Below, piece after piece: positions 1-5,800 of a stretch of DNA of 5,933 nucleotides; position 1 is the first letter of the stretch; each line of letters begins with the position of its first letter. The notes beneath the pieces were generated by a model. The model was given only the letters and a program-made list of their open reading frames with translations. It was not told the DNA's origin and did not search any database. Source of the stretch: Thermomicrobiaceae bacterium (GTDB taxonomy: Bacteria > Chloroflexota > Chloroflexia > Thermomicrobiales > Thermomicrobiaceae); contig SLFF01000103.1 in NCBI GenBank assembly GCA_007124395.1, positions 1 to 5,933 on the forward strand, in the 5' to 3' direction. The translations under genes and the position numbers were made by a program.

Positions 1-59
1 GAGAAATTGTTGGTCCTGCCCTTCTTCCGAGTCGTGAGCGTTACGCAGGATGCTGATCT

Positions 60-1115
60 CTACCCCCACACCCGTCGCATCAACCGCAACCAGTTGCCAT
101 GAAAGATGTTTTCGATGTCCGCCTGGCTGTAGCCGCGGTCTGAGAGCATGCCGGTCATCTTCTGGATGTCGGCGATGGTGTCGAGGTCTTTCGGGCACTG
201 CTCGGTGCCGTAACCACCGTCGAGATCGGTGCCGATGGCGGCGTGACTGGCGTTGCCAGCGAGCTGGCAGACGTGGTCGATGTTGTCGACGACATCCGAC
301 AGGCTGGTCACTGAGCGATCGGTCTCACCGCGGACATATCCCGGATAGAGCATCCAGGAATCCATTACCGCCCCGATGACGGCATCGCGTTCGATCAGAT
401 GCCGGATCATGTCGTCGGTGAACTGACGATCGCCGGGAACGAGCTCGCGACAGTTGGAGTGACTGGCCAGCAACGGGCCTTTGAAGCGTTCCACGGCTTC
501 CCAGAAGCTGTCGTCGTTGAGGTGGCTGACATCGAGAATCATGTTCGTGCCGGACATCTCGTCGAGAATCTCCCGGCCGGCATCGGTCAATGGCCCGGGC
601 GTGCTGGTGCCGTGGGCGTATTTGCTCGGTCCGTAATGGGCCAGACTGATGACCCGGAGCCCTTCATCCCACCAGTGATGGATCTGGGCTGGCTCGACGA
701 CGGGGTCGGCGCCTTCCATAGAGAGAATGATCCCGATCGGGGTGTTCTCCGGATCGGCCTCCCACTCGGCCATGTGGGCATCGAGTTCGGCGCGATCGTG
801 CAGCAGGCGGACCTCACCCTGACGCTGGAGCTCGCGATACCAGGCCAGCTGGCCCATCGACTGGGAGTAGGCGGTCTCGTGGGTACGATACCCCTTGAGT
901 GGGCTATCCGGTTGCTGAACCCGGGCGATAACCGTGGCGTAACAGACCGCGATCTCGGCCTTGCGTAGCTCAGGGAGCGAAACCGTATTGACGCCGCGCC
1001 CTTTTTCGGTCATTCCGGCTTCGTGCTGCCGGATGGTGTCGATCGAAGCCTTGTAGTCGCGATCCCAGTTGAGTGCATTCATCGCCAGGTCGAGATGTCC
1101 ATCGATTGTCAGCAT
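60..1115 (-). CDS. Membrane dipeptidase-like zinc metallohydrolase (peptidase family M19)
   Basis: This 351-residue protein matches the M19 (renal/membrane dipeptidase) family, which folds as an amidohydrolase-type TIM barrel and hydrolyses dipeptides or related small amides using two zinc ions. The metal-site residues are visible in order: DGHLD (H7, D9), SMEGAD (bridging E134), DVSHL (H198), ASHSNCR (H219) and GTDLDGG (D297). The closing GNWLRLM near residue 340 is also typical of the family. The set is complete and the length is normal for a bacterial member, so it looks intact and active. There is no signal peptide or transmembrane segment, so it is probably cytoplasmic. The ATG at 1115 begins just before the DGHLD motif and is preceded at 7 bases by an AGAGG ribosome site (1123-1127). 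It lies 108 bases downstream of the isomerase-like gene on the same strand with no convincing terminator between, so cotranscription is likely. The true substrate is unknown. M19 enzymes also cleave beta-lactams and D-amino-acid peptides, so 'dipeptidase' is a family label. Confidence 0.93.
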   Translation of the reverse strand: MLTIDGHLDLAMNALNWDRDYKASIDTIRQHEAGMTEKGRGVNTVSLPELRKAEIAVCYATVIARVQQPDSPLKGYRTHETAYSQSMGQLAWYRELQRQGEVRLLHDRAELDAHMAEWEADPENTPIGIILSMEGADPVVEPAQIHHWWDEGLRVISLAHYGPSKYAHGTSTPGPLTDAGREILDEMSGTNMILDVSHLNDDSFWEAVERFKGPLLASHSNCRELVPGDRQFTDDMIRHLIERDAVIGAVMDSWMLYPGYVRGETDRSVTSLSDVVDNIDHVCQLAGNASHAAIGTDLDGGYGTEQCPKDLDTIADIQKMTGMLSDRGYSQADIENIFHGNWLRLMRRVWG

Positions 1116-1223
1116 CGGGGTTCCTCTTTCGCTGTCTGAACGGTTGCCGATTTGCCTACAGTATCACCAGAATCGGTGTTGCGGGGGAATGTTCCGCTGG
1201 TTGAAACAACAGCTCCCGATCGT

Positions 1224-2102
1224 CTAGAGATGAGGCACTCCCAGTGTCTGGGTGAGGTAATCCCGGTTGATCCGGAGCTTGTCCTCGATCGAGCCTTCGC
1301 CTTCACTGGCTCGTGGCGGATCGAGATCGACGGTGATCCAGTGTTCCGATCCGCGTTCCTGCAACATATCCCAGATAGCTTTGAGATCGACGCCACCGCT
1401 GCCGAGATCCTTGTAGAGGATTTTCTCGTTGTGCATCTCCCGGGTCGGGGTCGGGCCGGTGTAGCCGCGGTACATGGCGTCGCAATCTTTCCAGTGGATA
1501 CCAGCGATTCGATCGTAGTAGCGGTCGATGATCTGCACTGGATCACCTCCGCCCAGGGTGATGTGTGCGGTGTCCGGCAACATCCAGACGTATGACGGAT
1601 CGGTCAGCTCCATGATCCGGTCGATCTCTTGTGGACGTTCCACCGGTCCCCAGATGTGTGGATGCGGAGCGAGCTTGATGCCGAGTTCGGCGGTGTGTCG
1701 ACCCAGTTCATTGAGCGAGTCGGCCAGCGCCTTGAGATCGTCCTCGCTGGGGCCACCCGGCGGCCGGCTCCCCATGTTGATCTTGAAATGCTGGCAACCA
1801 AAACGTGAGAGGAAGTCCCGGGCGAAGGCGACGTGGTCGGCGATCGTCTGGTTCCGGCCTTCCTTGCTGATGAAATCCATCGCCTGACCGGCACCGCCGT
1901 TGGAGCAGGTGACGACGGTGAGGGAATGTTCGGCCATAAGCGCTTCGAGTTCGTCGAGCCGGTCCAGATAGTGCATGACATTGTCTCGATAGGGTTCCAC
2001 CGCGGGAAAGCCGAGTTCGCTGACAAGCTCGGCATGCCGGGGCTCGAATTGCGTGAAGATGTAGGTGGCAACGGCGAAGCGGTTCTTGCTGGCCTCTGTC
2101 AC
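1224..2102 (-). CDS. Sugar phosphate isomerase/epimerase family TIM-barrel protein (IolE-like)
   Basis: This 292-residue protein belongs to the xylose-isomerase-like TIM-barrel superfamily (AP endonuclease 2 / sugar phosphate isomerase fold). The strand-end motifs are in order: an acidic AVEPYRD near residue 36, FKINMGS near 106-112, KLAPHPHIWG (H147, H149), LPDTAHITLGGGDP (D177, H180), GIHWKD (H203) and WITVDLD (D259, D261). The region from the HPH motif to GIHWKD resembles inosose dehydratase (IolE) and hydroxypyruvate isomerase-like proteins, so a sugar or polyol isomerase, epimerase or dehydratase is likely. The usual final metal-binding glutamate appears as aspartate (D259). The start is GTG at 2102, with AGAGG (2109-2113) six bases upstream. 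No signal peptide is seen, so it is expected in the cytoplasm. It is followed by the M19 hydrolase gene and is divergent from the HTH regulator. The fold is secure; the substrate is not. Confidence 0.85.
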   Translation of the reverse strand: MTEASKNRFAVATYIFTQFEPRHAELVSELGFPAVEPYRDNVMHYLDRLDELEALMAEHSLTVVTCSNGGAGQAMDFISKEGRNQTIADHVAFARDFLSRFGCQHFKINMGSRPPGGPSEDDLKALADSLNELGRHTAELGIKLAPHPHIWGPVERPQEIDRIMELTDPSYVWMLPDTAHITLGGGDPVQIIDRYYDRIAGIHWKDCDAMYRGYTGPTPTREMHNEKILYKDLGSGGVDLKAIWDMLQERGSEHWITVDLDPPRASEGEGSIEDKLRINRDYLTQTLGVPHL

Positions 2103-2166
2103 GAACGACCTCTATTCTGAATGATGTGCTGATTGCTGATGCTCTCTATCTTCGCACGGAGCGTGG

Positions 2167-2186
2167 CAGATGGCCACAGATGCCAG
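2167..2186. repeat. Tandem 10-bp repeat with CAGATG core, upstream of the isomerase gene
   Basis: Two head-to-tail 10-mers, CAGATGGCCA and CAGATGCCAG, sit one helical turn apart. They overlap a short inverted repeat, GTGGC (2163-2167) with GCCAC (2173-2177). The element lies 65 to 85 bases upstream of the isomerase GTG, a position where an activator or repressor could bind. The repeat is directly visible, but a regulatory role is only inferred and chance is a real alternative. Confidence 0.3.
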
Positions 2187-2218
2187 GGACGATGGGTTCT
2201 CCAAAATGTCATGAATCC

Positions 2219-2247
2219 TTGCCTGAATGTCTGGTATCCAATACACT
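2219..2247 (+). promoter_or_regulatory. Candidate sigma-70-like promoter for the regulator-modAB block
   Basis: A TTGCCT hexamer (2219-2224) and a TACACT hexamer (2242-2247) are separated by exactly 17 bp. Each matches the -35 and -10 consensus at four of six positions. Transcription would begin near 2254, leaving a leader of about 40 bases before GTG 2293. The only upstream in-frame ATG (2227) falls inside this promoter, which argues against that start. No experimental support is available. Confidence 0.4.
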
Positions 2248-2259
2248 GAAGCCATCGAA

Positions 2260-2272
2260 TCGTTCAGAACGA
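2260..2272. promoter_or_regulatory. Candidate operator: perfect 13-bp palindrome TCGTTC-A-GAACGA
   Basis: Six-base arms TCGTTC and GAACGA surround a single central A, giving a perfect inverted repeat. It lies just downstream of the predicted transcription start and about 20 bases before the regulator's start codon. XRE-type repressors bind short palindromes of this size, so autoregulation by the adjacent HTH protein is a natural inference. A further GAACGA half-site occurs at 2103-2108, between the ribosome site and start codon of the divergent isomerase gene. A 6+6 palindrome has roughly a 5% chance of arising in about 200 bp, so the case rests mainly on its location. Confidence 0.38.
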
Positions 2273-2292
2273 ACCACTGGAAGGGTCCATCG

Positions 2293-3477
2293 GTGGGGCG
2301 ACGTGTGGAGACGGACAAACTGGAGAGCCGGGTACGGGAGCTGAGGCTGGCGGTCGGGTTGAGTCAGGCCGAGCTTGCCAGGCGGGCTGGAATCACCAGA
2401 CAGGCGATCGGCGGGATCGAGTCCGGGAGTTATGTGCCGAATACCGCGGTGGCATTGCGGCTGGCTCGAGCGCTGGGATGTTCGGTTGAAGACCTCTTCC
2501 GAATACACGACATATCCCTGAAGTTATCGGCTCGGCTGATCTCCACGAACGACGTGGATGATGCTTCGTCAATCGCCGGGGCAGACCACTCCGGAACTGA
2601 CGGAACAGATAGAAAGCGATTGAGTCTGGCCCGGGTGGGGGAGGACATCGTTGCCTGCCCGCTTTCCGGGCCGGAGAGCTTCCGGGCGGCTGATGGGATC
2701 GGATCGGTATCGAAGCAGCGACCAGGCTATCTCGATATCGATCTCCTGATCGAGCCGGAAACGGTCGATCGATCGGTACTCCTGCTCGGCTGTGATCCGT
2801 CGCTGGGCTTGCTGGCCGATCACGTTCACCGAGTCAGTTACGATACGCGGGTTATCTGGCATCACGCCGGGAGTGTGGCTGCTTTGCGGGCACTGCGCAA
2901 CGGCGAGGCGCATGTCGCTGGAACCCATCTCTGGGACCCGGAAACCGGGGAATCCAACCTTCCGGTGATTCGTCGCGAGCTCTCCGGCCTCCCGGTGGTC
3001 GTGATCGCGCTCTCGGAGTGGCAGCAGGGGTTGATGCTTCGACCGGGAAACCCGAAACAGCTACGGACGATCGCTGATCTGGCGCGACCGGATGTATCGA
3101 TCGTCAATCGTGAGCCTGGATCGGGAAGTCGGGTGTTGCTCGATTATCACCTGGCGGAGGCCGGTCTCACCCCTGATCAGATCTCCGGCTACGATCGCGT
3201 TCGCCGAACCCACGAGGCGGTTGCGGCTGCGGTTCGAGACGGTCTGGCCGATGCCGGTCCAGGGATTCTCGCCTCGGCCCGGGCAAATGGCCTCGAATTC
3301 CTTCCATTGCAGGAAGAGCGCTACGATCTGGTGATTCCGGCGAGCTTCATGGACTATCGCCCGGTTCAGGCATTGCTGGAGACCGTCACCGGCGCCGGAT
3401 ACCGGCGTGAGATCGAGACGCTGGGTGGCTATGACTCGTCGATAACGGGGACGTTGATTGCCGAGACGGGAGCCTGA
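2293..3477 (+). CDS. XRE-type HTH transcriptional regulator with PBP-like substrate-sensing domain (probable molybdate/tungstate sensor)
   Basis: This protein has about 394 residues in two domains. The first, at about residues 12-70, is an XRE/Cro-type helix-turn-helix: LSQAELARRAG and ITRQAIGGIESGS form the helix pair, followed by LRLARALGCSVEDLF. A linker follows, then from about residue 160 a periplasmic-binding-protein-like domain (PF12727 type) with LLLGCDPSLGLL, HVAGTHLWD (207-215), NREPGSGSR (272-280) and a C-terminal PASFMD segment. In this family the sensor domain resembles ModA/TupA-type binding proteins and lies in the cytoplasm fused to a DNA-binding domain. Its place directly before modA supports control of oxyanion uptake. 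It has no signal peptide. In-frame starts are ATG 2227, GTG 2293 and GTG 2305. The ATG lacks a ribosome site and overlaps a likely promoter. GTG 2293 has GGAAGGG (2279-2285) at 7 bases and was chosen; GTG 2305, with GGTGGGG (2292-2298), is nearly as good. The ligand could be molybdate, tungstate or another oxyanion. Confidence 0.9.
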   Translation: MGRRVETDKLESRVRELRLAVGLSQAELARRAGITRQAIGGIESGSYVPNTAVALRLARALGCSVEDLFRIHDISLKLSARLISTNDVDDASSIAGADHSGTDGTDRKRLSLARVGEDIVACPLSGPESFRAADGIGSVSKQRPGYLDIDLLIEPETVDRSVLLLGCDPSLGLLADHVHRVSYDTRVIWHHAGSVAALRALRNGEAHVAGTHLWDPETGESNLPVIRRELSGLPVVVIALSEWQQGLMLRPGNPKQLRTIADLARPDVSIVNREPGSGSRVLLDYHLAEAGLTPDQISGYDRVRRTHEAVAAAVRDGLADAGPGILASARANGLEFLPLQEERYDLVIPASFMDYRPVQALLETVTGAGYRREIETLGGYDSSITGTLIAETGA

Positions 3478-3506
3478 TGGCAGTGAATCGAACAGGGGCT
3501 AACTGA
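3477..3506 (+). other. 9-codon mini-ORF linking the regulator gene to modA
   Basis: An ATG overlaps the last base of the regulator's TGA (TGATG at 3475-3479). It opens a reading frame for MAVNRTGAN whose own TGA (3504-3506) again overlaps the modA ATG as TGATG. The modA ribosome site AGGGG (3494-3498) lies inside it. A ribosome could pass from the regulator through the mini-ORF into modA by termination-reinitiation. The peptide resembles nothing I recognise. It may simply be a by-product of a short spacer, and any function as a leader or coupling ORF is inference. Confidence 0.25.
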
Positions 3507-4324
3507 TGCTACAAAAGCCAATTGTCCGGATCGTTCTGGCGATTCTGGTGTTGACCGTCTTCCTCGGCGCCTGTGTTCTGGGGCCGATGTTCTACGATTT
3601 CAGCTTCGGAGCCAGTGACGATACGGCCGAACTCACGGTGGCGGTTTCTGCCAGCGTGCTACCAGTTTTCGAGCGTATTGCCGATGCGTTCGAAGATCAG
3701 TACAACGCCGAGGTGAGTCTGACTTCTGGCTCTACCGAGCAACTGGCTCAGCAGATCGAGTCAGGGGCTCCGGTCGATCTGTTTGTCTCCGCTGACGTTG
3801 AAACGATCGAGCGGCTCGACGAATCGCGCTGGATTGTCAGTGACTCGATCAGTTTCTATGCGCGCGGGTCGCTGGCTCTCTGGACGCGGGATGACAGCGA
3901 CCTGGAGATCACCTCACTCGACGATCTGACCCAGAGCGACATCCAGCGAATCGCGATTGCCAATCCGGACTATGCCCCGTATGGCGCTGCGGCCCGGGAA
4001 GCTCTGCAATCTGTTGGGCTCTGGGATGAGCTGGAAGATCGAATCATTCTCACCCAGAACGTCAGGGCAGCTCAGGAAACGGCCGCGACCGGCAACGCTG
4101 ATGTTGCAATCGTCGCGGTATCGCTGGCCATTGAAGCTGGCGAGGGCAACTGGGTGGTGGTACCTGAAGAACTGTACGAGCCGATTGATCAGTCGATGGC
4201 AGTCGTAGTCCGAACGACCCACGAAGATGCGGCCCGGACGTTCATCGAGTTCACCACTGGTCCCGAGGGGCGAGCGTTGCTCGAGGATGTCGGATTCGAT
4301 GTTGATCAGCGTGACGCTCCGTGA
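3506..4324 (+). CDS. modA: Molybdate ABC transporter substrate-binding lipoprotein ModA
   Basis: This 272-residue protein is the extracytoplasmic binding component that captures molybdate (or tungstate) and delivers it to ModB. The N-terminus has a positively charged start, a hydrophobic stretch and a lipobox L20-G21-A22-C23, so it should be lipid-anchored at C23 on the outer face of the membrane. The mature domain begins near LTVAVSAS (serines 48 and 50 in the ligand-binding region). It continues with SLTSGSTEQLAQQIESGAPVD, FVSAD (about 93-97), NPDYAPYG (153-160), TGNADVAIVAVSLA (about 195-208) and VPEELYEPIDQS, all matching ModA in order. The ATG at 3506 has AGGGG (3494-3498) at 7 bases. 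It lies 28 bases after the regulator gene, and its stop overlaps the modB start by four bases, so the genes are an operon. Metal specificity cannot be read from sequence alone, but the AIVAVSLA segment fits the ModA type more than TupA or WtpA. Confidence 0.93.
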   Translation: MLQKPIVRIVLAILVLTVFLGACVLGPMFYDFSFGASDDTAELTVAVSASVLPVFERIADAFEDQYNAEVSLTSGSTEQLAQQIESGAPVDLFVSADVETIERLDESRWIVSDSISFYARGSLALWTRDDSDLEITSLDDLTQSDIQRIAIANPDYAPYGAAAREALQSVGLWDELEDRIILTQNVRAAQETAATGNADVAIVAVSLAIEAGEGNWVVVPEELYEPIDQSMAVVVRTTHEDAARTFIEFTTGPEGRALLEDVGFDVDQRDAP

Positions 4325-4956
4325 TCTGGGACCCGGTTCGGCTCTCGCTGCAGGTGATGCTGGTGGCCTCACCGGCGGTCTTCATCATCGGGCTGGCGCT
4401 GGCGGTAATTCTGGCAAAGCGGACGTTTCGTGGGCAGGTGGTGCTGGAGACAGTGGTCATGTTGCCGCTGGTGTTGCCGCCGACGGTGCTCGGCTATGGC
4501 CTGTTGCGGGTACTTGGCTCCGGAAGTCCGCTGCAGGACTGGTTTCGTCTCGACATCCTGTTTACCTGGCAGGCTGCGGCCATCGCCGCCACCGTCGCCG
4601 GGATCCCGTTGATGGTCCAGGCTGCCCGGGCAGGGGTGCGGAACGTTGACCCGACGCTGGAGCATGCGGCGGCTAATCTGGGGGCAGATCGTCTGACGGT
4701 GCTCCTGCAGGTGACGGTGCCGATGGCGAAGCGGGGAATCATCGCCGGGACGGTGCTGGGGACCTTGCGGGCATTCGGCGAGTTCGGCGCCACGATGATG
4801 GTGGCGGGAAGCATCCCTGGTCGAACCCAGACGATGCCACTGGCTGTCTACGATGCGGTCCAGGTTCGCGATTTCGATCTGGCCAATACTCTTGTTGTGA
4901 TCATGGTGGCGCTGTCGTTTGCCGGCCTCTTTCTGGCACGCCGACTGAGCCGGTAG
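4321..4956 (+). CDS. modB: Molybdate ABC transporter permease ModB
   Basis: This 211-residue integral membrane protein forms the channel of the molybdate importer as a dimer. It has about five hydrophobic segments (roughly residues 15-32, 43-65, 83-100, 140-160 and 188-206). Diagnostic ModB stretches are MLPLVLPPTVLGYGLL (47-62), the EAA loop LEHAAANLGADRLTVLLQVTVP (113-134), which docks on the ATPase, and AFGEFGATMMVAGSIPGRTQ (151-170). At 211 residues it is slightly short for the family but has all the core parts. The start is GTG at 4321, within a GTGA overlap with the modA stop; there is no strong ribosome site of its own, so translational coupling is likely. The EAA loop implies an ATPase partner (ModC), yet none follows within the window. 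The next gene starts 49 bases later and is of a different family. Confidence 0.94.
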   Translation: MIWDPVRLSLQVMLVASPAVFIIGLALAVILAKRTFRGQVVLETVVMLPLVLPPTVLGYGLLRVLGSGSPLQDWFRLDILFTWQAAAIAATVAGIPLMVQAARAGVRNVDPTLEHAAANLGADRLTVLLQVTVPMAKRGIIAGTVLGTLRAFGEFGATMMVAGSIPGRTQTMPLAVYDAVQVRDFDLANTLVVIMVALSFAGLFLARRLSR

Positions 4957-5005
4957 CGCGATTCGGAGTTGCTACAGTCTGGAGCGATTTGGATGGAGAC
5001 TGACC

Positions 5006-5800
5006 GTGTGGACCGTGGTCGTGCAAGGATCGAACGATATTGGCTCGGCAATTGCCTGTCGTCTGGCGCAGGACGGACAGAGAGTGCTGATCCACGATGG
5101 CCCGGCACCGACCACGACGCGACGGGGTATGGCGTTCGCCGACGCGATCTTCGACGGTGAAGCTGCGCTGGAGGGCATCCGGGGCATTTGTATCGATACG
5201 CCGCGCGAATCTGACCTGGCGGCCGGAACCGTTGTGCTCTCCTGCTCGACGTTCGAGGACGTGCTGGACTCGGTGCCCCCGGATATCTTGATCGACGCCC
5301 GGATGCGGAAGCGAGAGATCCCGCAGAACATCCGAGCGTTGGCCGGTCTGACGATCGGGCTCGGCCCGGGATTTCATGCCGGAAAGAACTGCCACATTGC
5401 AATCGAGACGAGCTGGGAAGATCTCGGCCGGGTGATCGATGATGGACCGACACTCGAGTTTCGTGGTGAACCACGCGAGATCGGTGGCCGTCAACGAGAG
5501 CGCTACATCTATGCGCCTGTTGCTGGAAGTTTCCAGACGAGCCTGAACATCGGTGACGAGGTCTCCGAAGGCGACGTTGTGGCAATGATCGACGACACCC
5601 CTCTGCACGCCCCGCTTTCGGGGACGCTGCGTGGCCTCACGCGTGATGGAGTCCCAGTTGCTGAGCGAACGAAGGTTGTCGAGGTCGATCCACGAAGCAG
5701 GGAGCTGGCGAACGTCTCTGGTATCGCGGAGCGCCCCGGACGTATTGCGGATGGAGTTCGCCGTGCGCTGGCGGCCTGGATTGCCCAGCGAGCTGGCTGA
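5006..5800 (+). CDS. YqeB/EF2563-type molybdenum hydroxylase maturation protein
   Basis: This 264-residue protein resembles the EF2563/YqeB family, annotated as accessory factors of (selenium-dependent) molybdenum hydroxylases; the exact reaction is not established. It opens with a nucleotide-binding-like VVVQGSNDIGSAIACRL, where the family usually has a GAGDIA-type motif. It continues with TRRGMAFADAIFDG (about 38-51), LIDARMRKRE (95-104) and the strong signature LTIGLGPGFHAGKNCHIAIET (115-135). The C-terminal part (about 169-230) reads like a biotinyl/lipoyl-type hammerhead, APVAGSFQTSLNIGDEVSEGD followed by APLSGTLRGL, without the modified lysine. The GTG at 5006 has GGAG (4995-4998) at 7 bases. 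The 49-base gap after modB contains a TACAGT (4973-4978) but no good -35, so readthrough from modB is likely. Its stop overlaps the next start as TGATG. Mo uptake and Mo-enzyme maturation thus appear linked. The family call is good; a selenium link is not shown here. Confidence 0.82.
   Translation: MWTVVVQGSNDIGSAIACRLAQDGQRVLIHDGPAPTTTRRGMAFADAIFDGEAALEGIRGICIDTPRESDLAAGTVVLSCSTFEDVLDSVPPDILIDARMRKREIPQNIRALAGLTIGLGPGFHAGKNCHIAIETSWEDLGRVIDDGPTLEFRGEPREIGGRQRERYIYAPVAGSFQTSLNIGDEVSEGDVVAMIDDTPLHAPLSGTLRGLTRDGVPVAERTKVVEVDPRSRELANVSGIAERPGRIADGVRRALAAWIAQRAG

Noticed and set aside
1..59. Possible start of another minus-strand gene left of the dipeptidase
   Set aside because: The minus strand has a purine-rich GGAAGAAGGGCAGG stretch but no start codon in suitable position before the window edge, so nothing can be called.
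399..968. Open plus-strand frame of 189 codons inside the dipeptidase gene
   Set aside because: It is antisense to an M19 gene whose metal-binding motifs are all intact, and its product shows no recognisable domain. High GC and GATC-rich codons readily create such frames.
1181..1197. Possible hairpin GCGG...CCGC between the isomerase and dipeptidase genes
   Set aside because: On the transcribed (minus) strand only four base pairs form, with no following T-run, so it is not a credible terminator.
1152..1595. Plus-strand frame of 147 codons spanning the 3' end of the isomerase gene and the gap after it
   Set aside because: It is antisense to conserved barrel motifs (GIHWKD, WITVDLD), with no ribosome site and no recognisable product.
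2205..2231. Direct repeat AATGTC at 2205-2210 and 2226-2231, 21 bp apart around the -35 hexamer
   Set aside because: Only six bases are repeated, which is easily chance in this stretch. The spacing is suggestive but not enough to call a site.
2227..2292. N-terminal extension of the regulator from ATG 2227
   Set aside because: There is no ribosome site before the ATG. The extension does not look like part of an HTH protein, and it overlaps the predicted promoter and palindrome.
2103..2292. Moco riboswitch or ModE-type operator in the divergent region
   Set aside because: I saw no extended conserved stem-loop structure and no ModE-like TATA-containing palindrome.
4973..4978. TACAGT as a separate promoter for the YqeB-like gene
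   Set aside because: No -35-like hexamer lies 16-18 bp upstream. A similar CTACAGT at 1157-1163 is a 7-mer expected by chance.
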